Of a DNA stretch of 64,000 nucleotides, positions 10,703 through 23,509 are shown piece by piece (the stretch's first letter is position 1; each line of letters opens with the position of its first letter). Under the pieces are notes generated by a model, which was given only the letters and a program-made list of their open reading frames with translations, was not told the DNA's origin and searched no databases. Source of the DNA: Hippophae tibetana (taxonomy: Eukaryota; Streptophyta; Magnoliopsida; Rosales; Elaeagnaceae). The stretch covers positions 49,837,275 through 49,901,274 of the forward strand of contig CM072802.1 in the NCBI GenBank assembly GCA_037013495.1, read 5' to 3'. The translations under genes and the position numbers were made by a program.

Positions 10703-12224
10703 TGATCGCCACATATAAAGTGTAAGAAATAAATACACAAATATGTGTATCGTAACAAGTAATATAATGATAAGAAAAAATAAATCTCACTAAGATTATT
10801 TTATTAAAAACTAATTTTTAAAACTAAAAAAATCAATTTTGTTTTGTGTTTTTATACTTTAAGGAAACAAAATTAAAATAACTAAAAGTAAATAGAAATA
10901 AATAATTAAATCAAATTTGATAACTAAAAAGATATATGAGATCATATTTAGGAATACTTAATTAATTTCCCAATTTTCTAAACATGTGAATCGCTAAAAT
11001 CCTCTCAATATAATTATCAATTAATAACATCATCAATTGAATCTAACCTAGCATGTATTCCTCTCTCAAGTAAACTATACACCATATAATAATTAATTTA
11101 ATCACACTCTCATGCTAATTAAATTGCATACTACTAATTAAGTTCACCAATTATGGATCACATACATAAGAATCATACATCTCTGCCTAGAAACTATGAA
11201 TGATATTTAATCAAGACAAACAATTAAATAATTCTCTCAAATCTATTTAATTGTCTCTATAGATCAATTATTAGCCAAATAATTAATAGCATAAAAATCA
11301 AATTAAATAATACAATTAAATTATAATTATAATTGGGGCAAAATATTATATCATCATATGATGAAAATTGGGTTCATAAAATCTCTTGATTAATAAATTA
11401 ACTAGACATAATTTTGTCCATAAAGTTTATATTTTTCATAAAGAAAGACAAATAATTGATAAAGAAAAGATTAAAAGAAGAAATACAATAAATTTCTTGA
11501 ATTGTAATGGTAATCTCCTCTTGAATCTTTACCAAAATTGTATCCCCTCTTGAATTATTTTATATTTTTGTCTCTTTTTAGCTCCAAAAACTGACCAAAA
11601 TTATGCTAATGGAGCTCAGGTGCAATCTAGATTGTTAGAACATCTTTAGATCAAGGGTTGAGATCAAAATAAGCAAAATCAAACAGTGTGACACATGCCA
11701 CATGGAATACACTGGGCGAATCAGAGCACGATGTGTGGTAAGGGAGGTCAATTTGAGTCAAGGCATGTTGAGTCAGTGAAATGTGGCGTAATGTGATTCA
11801 CGGTAATGAATGGTGTGGCTTACAGGTGGAATGGTTGGACGAGTAGAATGGTGACATGTCGCATACAGGTTTGACACACTCCAAACTCAGATTGAATGTC
11901 GTGTGGACATGTGGCACCCGATTCATTTCTCCTCACACGTGGCGATCTAAGATTTTCTATCCTTTCTTGCATGGTGTTAGCGTGACTTGCCCAATCAGTT
12001 CATTTGCTTGAATGGCAACTTTTGATTGGCCCTGTGTTAAAAATTCATAAAAAAATCTATAAAAATTCAAAACAAATTCCGAAAAATACAAAAATATATA
12101 TTTTCATCCCTTTTCATTAAAAAAATTATATTTTAATATTTTTATCTCCAAAATACTATTTATTGAATAAAACTATTAAATATTAAGTAAAAAAGTGCGC
12201 TAATGACTCTACTTTGATAGAGTC
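10703..12224 (-). repeat. gypsy LTR, about 1.5 kb
   Basis: Lies immediately next to the primer binding site. On the minus strand it starts TGACTCTATC and ends GGCGATCA, giving TG/CA ends and about 1522 bp. The outer end is a palindrome, ATGACTCTA-CTTTGA-TAGAGTCAT (12203-12226). The inner 300 bases resemble 13950-14200 on the plus strand, for example TTATCATTATATTACTTGT. No second LTR copy of this orientation was found. Confidence 0.65.
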
Positions 12225-13129
12225 ATTCCGCAGTCATGAAAATAACAAACATGTAATCCCTTTTAAAGATTAACACCTCTCAAATCACTTGTGACATAAG
12301 AGTTGGTAACATTCTTGAAAACATAACGTATATATTTAATTTTCAAACATCAAACCAACATTATTAATACCTGACTGTTAAAGCATCTATTTTGCATCCA
12401 AAAATGAGTTCTATTTGAATTAAACCAACTCAATTAACACAATTCATTAACTATTCAAAAACTGATTACTATGGAACAACCATATCCCAAAAAATATAGC
12501 ATGCAAGTATGGAACACCACTTACATGTACTAATAATGCCAACAAATATCATAGAAACAGTCACAAGTTACATAAGTTCATAAGGCACTTAGTTATGACC
12601 ACCAATATGTTACTTAACCATGTAAATAAATAATCTATCAAATATTTCCATAATATTTTCCATACATATCATTTTAATTATCCCCACGTTAACTATAAAT
12701 CACTCATTATAAAAACATATTTAAGCAAGTAAGACAAATAATGAGTTTTTCTATTCCATTACATGCAAACAACACATAACCATTATATCAGAAAATACAT
12801 ACTTCTCCTAAGTCTTTAAATATCATATGGACTCTAAATCTATAATATTACAAGAGAAATACCAAATAGTATAGTTATATCACACATAAATACATATAGT
12901 TTATTTAATTGGTTTTATCAAAGTAAAACAATTGTAGCAAAATCACATTTTAGGCATTTAAATAGTCACATTTTCACCCGATTGATATAAATAAATATCC
13001 AAGGCAACAAGCCATTTTTCAAATTCTTTAAATACAACATCAAGATAAAAATTAGAGCTACTTAGAAGAGCCTTACGTACATACAAATATACAATAGTTT
13101 AAAAAATTTTATTAAGGCAATTCTTGATT
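12225..13129. other. Unassigned AT-rich region
   Basis: No open frame or repeat I can support. Possibly decayed transposon sequence. Confidence 0.4.
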
Positions 13130-13800
13130 TGGTACATCAACATCATAGAGTAACTAGTTTAAAGCCTCTATATATAGAACTAGCTTGTACTTTGGGTTTG
13201 CATACATTTTACCCATAAAAGTGAAAAAAGCTCTCTCTTGTAACCTGTGTTGTGTGTTATGGTTGTGGTTACTATAAAAAACTCTCTAGAAGTGTGATAG
13301 GTATTCAAGACTTTTGTACAAGTGTTACTGGTTTTAGTAGAAGTTTTGGCAGAAATTTTGTTCTTATCCAAACTTAGTCACCTATTATGGTGAATGTTTT
13401 GCTATTATTGTGTGAACATTTTTGCTATTATTGTGTGAACGTTTTTCCCTATTATTGTGTGAACATTTTCTTTATGATCGTTACATAAACATTAATCCTT
13501 TTTTCATTTATAAAAAGAAGCCCACAGCTCTCAGTTAGATACAACTCAAAAACTGCTCAGAAACTACTCTTCATAGCAAATCCAAGAAAAGAAAATTCAA
13601 AATTGTTTTTTCAGTTTTCCGAGAAATGTAAATAATTTAGAAGTGTAGCATTTTATACTTCATTAGTGCAATAAAGCTCAAAGATAGAAAAAAGGATTCT
13701 GAGCTGTTTTATCTTGGAGACGATGAGGTTGTGTTTGCTTTCACAAATTTGGGTAGAGTCGCGAAACATCTTTAAAAAAGAGACTTAGTCCATGATTCAA
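13130..13800. other. LTR-like transcribed region, unassigned
   Basis: Has a TATA-like motif (CTCTATATATAGAAC at about 13167), a short tandem repeat and a CAATAAAG signal at about 13669, so it may be an LTR or leader of an unrecognised element. No partner copy was found in the window. The short minus-strand frame at 13180-13371 has no recognisable content. Confidence 0.3.
13397..13470. repeat. Short tandem repeat, three copies
   Basis: Three near-identical copies of about 23-25 bp built on GCTATTATTGTGTGAACATT. Confidence 0.7.
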
Positions 13801-13949
13801 CCCAAGTCTTGTTTTTAAATACCTAAAATCAAAAATTTGAAAACGATATTTTATCTACCATGTCTACTGAAATGTTAATTGTTGATCTCAATAAATAGTT
13901 TTGTTTCGAGGGACTAAAGATGTTATTTTTCTTAACCATGAAAAATAAT

Positions 13950-14200
13950 AATATATTGGAAAAATTTTAGTGATTCATATATTTAGAAAATTAGGGGATT
14001 AAGTATTCCTAGAAAATTTCTCATATATCTCCATAGTTTCCAAATATGATTTAAGTAATTAGTGCTAATTATTTTTACTTCTTTTAATTTTGGTTCCTTA
14101 AAATAAATAAAAAATATTTTTATTTTTTATTATTAAAAATTAATTTTTGATAATATAATCTGTGTAGAAACAATATTTTTTTATCATTATATTACTTGTG
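13950..14200 (+). repeat. gypsy LTR tail remnant (+)
   Basis: Resembles the reverse complement of the inner part of 10703-12224 (shared TTATCATTATATTACTTGT and CTCATATATCT). It joins directly to gag sequence at about 14200, so primer binding site, leader and gag start have been deleted. Confidence 0.6.
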
Positions 14201-14650
14201 GCGAGATTGTACTAAAGCTTGGCTAAACTCTTTGCCACCTAATTCCATTACAACTTGGAATGATTTGGCTGAGAAAACCTTAATGAAATACTTCCCATCA
14301 ATAAAGAATGCCAAGCTTAGGAATGACACCACCTCCTATCAACAATATGAAGGAGAATTTGTATATAAGCATGGGAAAGATTCAAAGAATTTTTAAGGAA
14401 GTGTCCTCAATATGGTATGACTCATTGGATCCAAATTGAGACTTTCTACAATGATCGCAATGCTCAAATAAGAACCATAATTGATGCATCCGTTAATGGA
14501 GTTCTACTAGCCAAATCTTACAATCAAGCTTATGATTTACTTGAGAATGTGACAAACAATAATTATCAATGGCCAATTGACAGAATGAAAACCACAAGAA
14601 GAGTAGCTGGAGTACATGAGGTAAATGATATCATGTCCCTTATAGCTTAA
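14196..14650 (+). pseudogene. gypsy gag fragment
   Basis: Translation reads KAWLNSLPPNSITTWNDLA, EKTLMKYFPS, AKLRNDTTSYQQ, then in another frame THWIQIETFYND and ASVNGVLLAKSYNQAYDLLE, NNNYQWP, RRVAGVHEVNDIMSL. This is the retrotransposon gag domain of Athila/Tat-like gypsy elements. A frameshift lies near 14397 and the frame ends at TAA 14648-14650, before any zinc knuckle. Same family as the minus-strand gag at 10208-10490 (shared HEVNDIM / DELNDIM). Confidence 0.88.
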
Positions 14651-15215
14651 GTGTACATATGTACATGATATATATTTCTGGCACTACCTTTGGTTGTACA
14701 TATAATACATGTACACATTATATATAATATATATTTATTTAATCATATAGAGTATATAAACTAGACATGTACATATGTACATGTTATTTCACAAGCTAAC
14801 ATGTTATTTTAAGACTAATGCGATTATATATAATATATACGTATTATTTTGGGGCTTCAAACCAAATTTAGTTTAAAATATACGAATAAACATGACATGA
14901 ATATAAATAATTGGTAATAATTATTACTCATATTTTTTTAGAAAAGCGTTATTGACTAATGTACTTGCAATTAAAAAAAGTCTATTTATCACTTGTTGTA
15001 ATATTACCATAACTAACGTGTCAGTCAATTATAAGCTAGAAATATAGGTTTCACTCTATTTAGTCAATAATTATTTATCATGTCAGTTGTACTTGTATCA
15101 CAACTTATAACATAAAAAAGTACTATAGTTATTACATGAAGGAAAATTCTTGAGAAATCTTAGTTTCTACTACGAGCCATCCCGATAAATCTAAAATAAT
15201 TAAAAATTAATTTTA
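14651..15215. other. AT-rich spacer with palindromes
   Basis: Contains repeated GTACATATGTAC palindromes and ATATATAATATATA runs (14651-14850). No gene seen. Confidence 0.4.
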
Positions 15216-16760
15216 TTGTATGGAAAAGACATATATACCCTTAAGTACTTAAAATACAACAAAACATCCCACATTACATACATCTTATTCACTCATCTTT
15301 CTTCATCTCTACATCCCACTCATTCTTCATCTTTACCTCTACATAAACCATACTCAAACCCTAACATTTTGATAATCAAAATATTAGATATATTAAGAAT
15401 TGAAAAGATATACATAAAAGATGTAAAAAAGAAAGAAAAACTCGATAAAAATTGAACCACATTACAACTGAAATTGGTATCTACATGTTTTTTCTACAAA
15501 TTGTGCAATGGTTTGGTAAGGGTATATCGAACATTTATGAAAATTTTGGTAGTATTTACCGAACATATCATGGATATTCAGTAGATCCTACCAAACCAAA
15601 TTAAAAAAATTAGAAAATTGGTTCAGTAGAGCCTGTTAAACATTTATTATATGTTCGGTAGAGAATTACCGAACCTCTGTATTTTTAAAATATTTTTATT
15701 CAAGATAGATAAAGTGAGACATTTTATAAGTTTATAATAAATAGTACCTATAGGTGTTTATTTTATACATTACAAGAATGTATTAATTTATGCTCTTTTA
15801 ATATAGGTGTTTATTTTAAAAGAAGACTTGAGAGCATGGACAAAGTGTACAATGATACATAATGGAATGGTGATTGTAATGAAAAAGTATGAGACTTAGG
15901 ATCGAGTTTGCATGTGAAAGAAACAGAGTTTATCATTCTAAAGCAAAACCAAACGATTCCAATGATAAAAAGAGAGGATGAGAAAGAGAAGCGAATGGGA
16001 ACAAGAAAATATAATTGTTCATTTCTTTAAAAGAAAAAATGATAGAACATAGTTTTCATTGGAAATTGACGGTGATTTATGATACACATAATCACTAATT
16101 AGAACAATATCTTGAAGGTTATCTATATGTAGGAAAACTTACTAATGAAAAGATGAATTTACTAGTTGATATGACAAAGTGCAATGTTACATCCAAACAC
16201 ATTTTGTATAAGATGAAGCAACATAATGAGTAAAATTATAGTATAATAAAACATATCTACAATGCACATCAGAAGTATTGACTCAAAAAACAAGATGGAA
16301 GGTCAATTTCCCAATAATTTATGCATTTGTTGGCTCTTCACAATTATATAGAGTAGCATAGGAGCAATGATGTTGATGAGGTTATTACATACCTATTTTT
16401 TACTCATCTAGTATCCATTGATTTGTTAAGAACTTTTCCTCATGTGATTAGCATAGATTGTAGCTACAAGACTAATAGGTACAAATTGTCGCTTCATGAG
16501 ATTGTTGGGTTACCTCCACAAACATGACATTTTCTATTACATATGAATATCTAGAGTTTGAAAAGAAAGATAATTATTGTTGGATGCTAGAGAAATTGAA
16601 CTATTTTATGAATGAAGATATTACACCTAGTGTCATCATAAAAGATAGAAAAAACTTTTATGAATGCAATCATAGAAGTGTTTCCCATATCTACTCAGCA
16701 TCTTTGCAGATTGTATATTTCCAAGAATGTACTAGCGAATACAAAAATATTATTTAAAAA
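15216..16760 (+). mobile_element. Mutator-like (MULE) element relic
   Basis: Holds a decayed FAR1/MULE-type transposase (15850-16745) behind a 5' region with several TTCGGTA or TACCGAAC motifs (15520-15680). Similar TTCGG motifs occur at 29460-29600 on the opposite strand. No terminal inverted repeats or duplication were identified, so the ends are approximate. Confidence 0.6.
15850..16745 (+). pseudogene. MULE/FAR1-like transposase, decayed
   Basis: The N-terminal part resembles a FAR1 DNA-binding region (CERNRVYHSKAK, FHWKLTVIYDTHNH). The MULE transposase part reads RTFPHVISIDCSYKTNRYKL, LHEIVGLPP, then MTFSITYEYLEFEKKDNYCW and ITPSVIIKDRKN. The first catalytic Asp is visible in SIDCSYKTN; the second (TDRE in relatives) appears as KDRK. 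Multiple stops and at least two frameshifts break it. Relatives are transposases or the domesticated FAR1/FHY3 regulators; the decay points to a dead transposon. Confidence 0.8.
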
Positions 16761-16810
16761 TAAGGAACGATGGGAAACTTACAATAATGTGTAGCATAAT
16801 GTTGTATTAT

Positions 16811-18580
16811 TGATTAGTGCTCAAAAAGCACTAAAATTACCATGATTTTATGCACATTAATTGATTAAATATATATATATTTATATGATTTTATCATATA
16901 TTTATATAAATTTGTCCTTTCGGAATCACGGGTATTCTTATTATTTTTTACGTATTTTCGCTTAAAAATGTAACTTAAAGACTCAAAAAGGAATACTGAA
17001 AGCAATACATCACAAATATATTCAAAAACAAATGAGGAAAAGTCAACAAATATGGAAAAAATGGACAAACTGGGTCAAAAAGGTCAAAAATGTCAAAAAG
17101 GAGGAAATCGCGCACGCAGCCACGCCGAGCAGCTGCCACCAGCGCCCAATCCCGCGCGCACCTGCGCCCAACTGCGCCCCATCTGTGTGCGCGTGCGCCC
17201 ATCTACCACAATTTGCGCGCACTGCCGCCCCCCACGTCAGCATGATGTCATTATTCACTACTCCGCGTTTCCACCATTTTTCACCCACTTTTTCTTCCCA
17301 TTCTCTTCACTTCATACCACACCTAAAAACATATCTTTTCTTCTCTTTCTTTCTCTCATTTCTTAGTTTTTAAGCTTTTCGTAGTTTTTAGCTTTTCTTA
17401 GTTAGTTTCTCTTAGTTTTAGAATTTTTCTCTTTTTGAGAAGAACTAGTTATATTTTTGTAATTTATTTGCTTTTTGATTCAATAAATGGGAGTGCAAAT
17501 TTTGTTTGAAGGTTTTCTAGCAACGGGAATAGCATTGAAGTACTGTAAGGATTTTATTTTCTTTATAGTTATTTTTTATGCTTTATTCTTATATGTTATA
17601 TTTAATTTGTCTGTGATTAAATTTAACATTGTTGATTGTTTGTAAACATGATATAATAATAATGTTGTTATACTTGCGAAATATTAAATAGGTAAAAATC
17701 TCTAAAAGGAATTGATTTTATTTTTATTCAAGATTTTATATTAAGAATGTTAGAGAGAAATATATTATTTTTTATTACAAACTTAAATCTGAAAATTAGA
17801 TTTTAAGTTTTAGTTATCCGGTCTAATTTATAGTAGTGCTCTTTTATTTGTTGATACAATCGCCCGGTAATTAGAGTAAAGCTCTATTTCAAAAGTTTTT
17901 ATAAGAATTATTATCTGAAAATGTATTGACGACATGTTTTTAGTAGTGGTTTTAAAACTTGAAAGTTAGTACTCGGATAATTAAATTCTTAGGTTTAATT
18001 TGGACACCTTGAATAAAGTTTAAACGGTCTAACCCCACCATAGGTAGCATTTAAATGGTTCATTTTCAATCTCTTAGAAAAAGGAATTAATTTAATTAAC
18101 CAAATTAGTTATCAACCCCACCCATATGTGTTAATTGATTTGTTTAGTTAACAAAGAATATCTAACCCCACCAAAGGTGATATTCATACAAAAAAGAGAG
18201 AATTAATAAATATCAATTTATATCTTTAATACCTTAAATAATATGAGTAAGCATAATTAACTTAGTTATTATATTCATAAATACTCCACTATTAGAAATG
18301 ATAAAATTTGCATAAATGTTTATTGAATATTTATCTATGTTAATTTTTATGTTATTAGATTAGAAACACAAAAACCAAACTATCGTAACAGGATGTTTAG
18401 GATTTAATTTCGTTTTTAAAAGTTTGAATAATAAATTAAAAACCATATATATTCCTTCCTTAGATCGACCTTGGTAGTATACTTATCATTTTCTATGAAA
18501 TGATTTGTGCACTTGCGAGAGTTTTATAAATATAAAACCAAAGTGTTGGCAGAATCGACGATGTCGGTTTTCGCTCATCA
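16811..18580 (+). repeat. gypsy LTR, 1.77 kb
   Basis: Starts TGATTAGTGCTC and ends TTTTCGCTCATCA, with short inverted ends (TGATGAG in the sister copies against CTCATCA). Two close relatives lie on the minus strand at 35244-37046 and 37057-38861. A GC-rich patch at 17100-17240 gives chance ORFs in several frames, which I do not accept as genes. A primer binding site follows directly, so this is the 5' LTR of its element. Confidence 0.88.
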
Positions 18581-18586
18581 AGTTTT

Positions 18587-18604
18587 TGGTGCCGTTGCCG
18601 GGGA
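18587..18604 (+). other. gypsy primer binding site
   Basis: TGGTGCCGTTGCCGGGGA, one mismatch from TGGCGCCGTTGCCGGGGA, the aspartate-tRNA-type site of many plant gypsy elements. It begins 7 bases after the LTR. Confidence 0.88.
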
Positions 18605-18727
18605 AGAAATAACATTTTTAAATTCTTTATCAAAATTTTAAAAACATTTTGTGTTGTAAATAATTGTGATTTTTTTTATTTTGAAAAACAAATAGCTAAT
18701 AAAAAATAAAACAATATAATCAAATTT

Positions 18728-19400
18728 CAAATTTCATAAGAAATAAAAAAATACAAAAAAAATAATGAAAAAAACTAAAAAATTTTAAATTTAGAAAATA
18801 ATAATTATTATTATTTCGTGAATAGTAAAATATATATATATATATATTTTTGAAATTTGAAATTTGAAGTAAAAAAAATAAAATAAAATTAATTTTTTTT
18901 TAAATTTAAAAAATAATAATAATAAATATTTCGTGAATAGTAAAATATATATATTTTTTGAACTTTGAAATTCGAAGTAAAAAAACAATATTAAAAATTT
19001 AAAAATTTTAGGCTAAAAAAATATATAGTGTAAATAGTAAAATAAACTTACCGTTCATGAATTGTAAAAAAAATTAAAATCTTAAAACTTTTAAATTATA
19101 AAAAAATTATAGCGTGAATAGTAAAATAAATTTACCGTTCATGGATAAAAAAATTCAAATTTCAAATTTCATAATAAATAAAAAAATTAATAATAATTAT
19201 AGCCTAATAGTAAAATAATTTTGCAATTTCAAATTTGAAGTAAAAATAAATAAATAAAACTTACCGCTCAGGAATACAAAAAAAAATTCAAATTTCAAAT
19301 TTCATAATAAATAAAAAAAAAATTAAAAAATAATAATAATTATAGCGTTATTAGTAAAATAATTTTGCAATTTGAAATTTGAAGTAAAAAAAAATTAAAA
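18728..19400. repeat. Degenerate AT-rich tandem array
   Basis: Several diverged copies of a unit of roughly 110-130 bp. Each combines ATTTCAAATTTCATAA or its reverse complement TTTGAAATTTGAAGTAAAAA with a CGTGAATAGTAAAAT block and an ACTTACCGTTCATG block. Copies partly alternate in orientation, so the single strand could fold into hairpins. Confidence 0.7.
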
Positions 19401-19639
19401 AAAAATTAAAAAAATATAAAAACTTAATTTTTAATTTTCATTTAATTTTAAGTTTTTTTAATTTTAAATCTTAATTTTAATTTAAAAAATATATATAAAT
19501 AATAAAAAATTCAATTTTTATTTTTATTTTCTTTTCTTTTACCTTTTTAAATTTAATTTAATTTTTATTTATTTAATTTTATTTTATTATGTTATATTTT
19601 ATTATATTTTATTTTGATTAATTGTTTTTAATTTATCAT

Positions 19640-19960
19640 TTTTTTTCTTTAACTATGTTTTATCTTAATTTTCATTTAACTTAATTAACTTAGCTTTTTA
19701 ATTAACTTAACTTAATTAACTTAGATTTTCGTTAACTTAATTAACTTAGATTTTTACTTTATTTAACTTAATTAACTTAGATTTTTTACTTAACTTAACT
19801 TAATTAACTTATATTTTTAATTAACTTAACTTAATTAACTTAGATTTTTACTTAACTTAACTTAATTAACTTATATTTTTACTAACCTTAAAACTTAGAT
19901 TTTCATTAACTTAATTAACTTAAATTTTTACTTAACTTAACTTAATTCACTTAATTTTAA
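19640..19960. repeat. TTAATTAA-rich minisatellite
   Basis: About eight to ten imperfect units of 25-33 bp built on ACTTAATTAACTTAGATTTT and separated by TTAACTTAAC variants. Confidence 0.8.
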
Positions 19961-20785
19961 TAGCATGAAAAGTAAAGATCTAAGTTAGTTCTGTCTCGGA
20001 GACTAGTTCTTGGAAGCCTTTGTGCCACTAGTCTTTCCTGAAAACGTTACTCTGTCTAAGAGGATGGTTTTTAAGGAGCTTTTGTTAATACTGATTATGT
20101 TATTTTAACTTAGATATTATACTTAAAAAAAACAACAAAAACAAATTCTGAAACTATCTCCAAAATTTTAAAGTTTTCATTACAATCTAAGGAGTTAGTT
20201 GTTTTGTTTGATCTAGGTACAATTGTGTTTTGATGCCTTAATTATTTGATTTGCACCTAGATGTGAGTTATCTAAAACCCTCAAGCATGCCCTTAGTTTT
20301 AAGTATAGAAAAATTTGAAAATCAATAGGGCATGACTGAAACAATATAGGTAGACAACATTGTCTTACTTGTAGGTTTGGTTGACTCAATGATGTGGGGA
20401 CATTGAGTTTACTTAAAATGCAATCCCCAAGTTACGTCTTGTTAAGACGTTAAACTAAGCGCTAGATGGGAGGCAATCCATCAATTTAGGTAATTTTTTT
20501 TGTTTTATTTATTTAAATTTTTTTGTTTATTGTTTATTTTAGTTTAATTACATGTGAATAATTTTAAAATTGTTAAAAATAAAAATATTTGTTGAGATGT
20601 TAGAAGTTCATAGCAATCTATTTGTGTGCACTTTAATGAACATGATGGATGCACCTGCATTTCCCCATCACAACTTGCAAAATTCTTAGGAAATAAGTAA
20701 TATTACTTCTCTTTTCTTTTTATCTTTAATTTACAATTGTTACATTGAAGACAACGTAAGTTCTAGGTTGGAGGTGGTAAAAAGT

Positions 20786-23349
20786 TAACATGCTTAAAAA
20801 AAATATTTTTAACAATTTAAAAAAAATTATTAAATTAAAATAATAATAATAATAATAATAATAATATTTTTTTTCACATTTTCATTTTTATTGTGTTTGG
20901 TTTTATTTTGTGTGATTTATTAATTTTTGTAATTTTAGAATTAATTTAAAAAAAAATTTACAAAAATTTATCATTTCTTTAAATCAAATTTAAGTAAATA
21001 GTTAAGTCTTTTGTACTGTTAGATTAATTTTTGAGAACATATCATTAAATATTTTGTAATTATTTTTGGTAATTAGTTAGTTTTTTTCATAACTAGTATT
21101 TCTTGATAAGATGTAGAAATTATATTAAACCCAAAATTGGTGTTTATGAATTTTTTTTAGTGAAGACTACCTTTGTGAGATATAATTTGAGCCTAATTTC
21201 CTTTATTCAGAGTGAAATATATATATTTTTTCTACTCCAAACACATTTCTTATTTCTTCAATTTTTTAGATGATCTCTATAGGTATTAACATTGAATATA
21301 TGAATTTTTTTCATCTTAATAGAGTATCGTATATTTTTTATTATTATTTTTGCTTAGATTAAATGATTTGAATAGAAATTGATAATATATGCTTATATTT
21401 CATTCATGAATGACTGCTAAAAAAAAAGATATATCTGGGATTACCTAAACCAAGATCAAACAGAAAAAGCCACAAAATTAACCACTCACCAAAATAAAAA
21501 AAATGTACAATTTGTACATGGGTTGGTTCTCTAAAAATATATATATATATTTATTGCAAAAAAAAAATCTTCATAAAGAAAAAAAAAAAGAAAAATAGAG
21601 AGGTAAATAATATATAGTATAATCTACATATTATGACCCACATTGCTTACAAAGTTGTGAGTACAGACTAATTACATAAGAAAGACATAAGAAGTAATTC
21701 CCTAAAAAATCATTGCACTTTCTTCGTATGTAAAAGACATATATCTTGAAATTATTTCTTAATAAGTTTGATTTATGCATGAAAATAATTTTTATATATG
21801 ATATCTTTATAATTTATACATTCGATTTCTTTTATAAGATCAATGTTAAAATAACACTTTGAGTCTTTATTTTTTATACATATGCCAACATATTAGTTCA
21901 TTTTTATACATTAACTTTTTCACATATAAATTAATATGAGTGTTTGAATCTATAGGATTCATTGTTTTGAGAGTTTCAAGTTTGTTAGCTCTGTGTTTTT
22001 TTTATTATTAATATTGCAAATCATCAATGTGATCGTTGAATTGCAACAATGAGTGTCTTAGAAAGCTACCAGTAGTTTTTATTTAGAATTGATAAAAATT
22101 CACAGAACCAAAAGCATTTGTCATTTATAGATGGGAGTAGGATAACAAAGAGCGTATTGTCAATATGGTGAGTTATATGGAATTGGTTGGAATCTAGTGG
22201 AGGGTTTTATGTTTGCTTGGCAGAATCGGTGTCTTTGAATTTATAGCTAGTGATGATCATATTCATATAATCAATGATTCTTGTATTAGGGAAAATTGTG
22301 CAACACTGCCTACGACTTTGTATTTGATGTGAATAATAAAATGTTATATATAGCAAACACAATTAATACTTCCTTCTTACTTGTAATCCCAGGATCCTTC
22401 GAGGAAATGGATAGGTGGTGGATGGTGATAAAGGTGTGGTCTATACACACAAGGACTTGCCAATTAAGTCGTAAGCCTGTCAAGACAATCAAAAATATCC
22501 TGCAAATGTTTCCCTCCTCTCCTTGAGCTATTATTTAAAGGAGAAGATAATGATTGGTAGAGGAAATAATATGTTGCCTTATATCTCCTATTTCCTCTTC
22601 CATTTTATTGTAACTTAATATTTATGTAGCTCTTCTTGAACGAATAAATTTAGTGTAATTTCCCTCTCCCGTGTCCTTTTTGGCTTGATAGTAAATCATC
22701 ATATCTTTTTAATTCATTCCCTATTAGTGATTCTAATGGAGTCTTCATTCTCCATTTGTTTAAGAGTCCTTGTAGTTAGGAGCTGATGTCATTTCTCCTG
22801 AAATCTCTCATTGCATCCCACTGTACGTAGGAGCTTAAGTGTGGGATACAGGATGCACAATCAAACATAATACACACTTGCTGCAAGGTATAAATAAATC
22901 TGTTTCAATTATTTCTTGTTTGATATGATGAAAAACAGGTACTGATGTGATTCTTGTAAACATTTTTTCTTTTTATTGTATGAAGTGTGTCAATAATGTT
23001 AATGGTGGCTTAAAACTTTTTGTGACCTTAATTTCCTTTGATCCTTTTTCATCACATGTGATTGACCTGTATTACCTGGTGTTAATTCAGATATGCTAAT
23101 CAAGATGCTTATTAATTTCTTTTATTCCAATCCAATTACTTATTAATTTGATAATATAATCTTTCATTGGGAATTAATATTTTTAAATTAGTTAGTTAAG
23201 TTTTATTATATTTTAGTGTATAAACTCTCGAATGTAATTTAACTTTTAATTTTAATATAATATGATTATTGTAATTAATAAATTTATTCTAATTTATATT
23301 GATTTTTAATATTATAATTAATAATTACATTTTTATTTAAATTTATGCC
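20786..23349. other. Unassigned region
   Basis: About 2.6 kb without a supportable gene. Includes an (AAT)n run at 20838-20865. The stretch 22100-22650 is less AT-rich and has short frames on both strands (such as 22296-22526) but no domain; 22750-22930 has little AT bias and may be decayed genic or LTR sequence. Confidence 0.4.
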
Positions 23350-23509
23350 TTTAAGGTATGTCTATGGCCTCGGTTATGTAAAAAATCGAGGTCATAGGTA
23401 ACAATCTATAGTCTCTCTCACTTAGGTCTCGATTTTTATAACCGTGATCCTAGATCTACGATCAAGGTTAAAAACCGAGACCGTATATCATTTTTATAGT
23501 AGTGATAAT
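23350..23509. mobile_element. CACTA-like terminal fragment
   Basis: Ends TATAGTAGTG (a reverse CACTA terminus) and carries repeated, partly inverted GGTCTCGGTTTT / ACCTCGATTTTT motifs, like the subterminal repeats of plant CACTA elements. The other terminus was not found, so this is a fragment. Confidence 0.55.

Larger units (their letters stand above)
18605..20785 (+). mobile_element. Non-coding interior of the gypsy element (LARD-like)
   Basis: No gag or pol remains. The interior is an AT-rich array (18728-19400), a TTAACTTAATTAACTTAGAT minisatellite (19640-19960), then a less AT-rich part with AAGCGCTAGATGGGAGGCAA (about 20457-20476) and a purine-rich TTCTAGGTTGGAGGTGGT (about 20760-20780), which resembles a polypurine tract. 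No 3' LTR follows, so the right end is missing. It fits a large retrotransposon derivative that depended on another element's proteins; that is inference from structure. Confidence 0.6.

Noticed and set aside
17032..17373. Overlapping ORFs on both strands in a GC-rich patch
   Set aside because: They lie inside a gypsy LTR, occur in several frames at once, and the equivalent frames in the two other LTR copies are not conserved as protein.
22296..22526. 76-codon ORF with a complete stop
   Set aside because: No motif, and an equally long frame on the opposite strand; no support for a gene.
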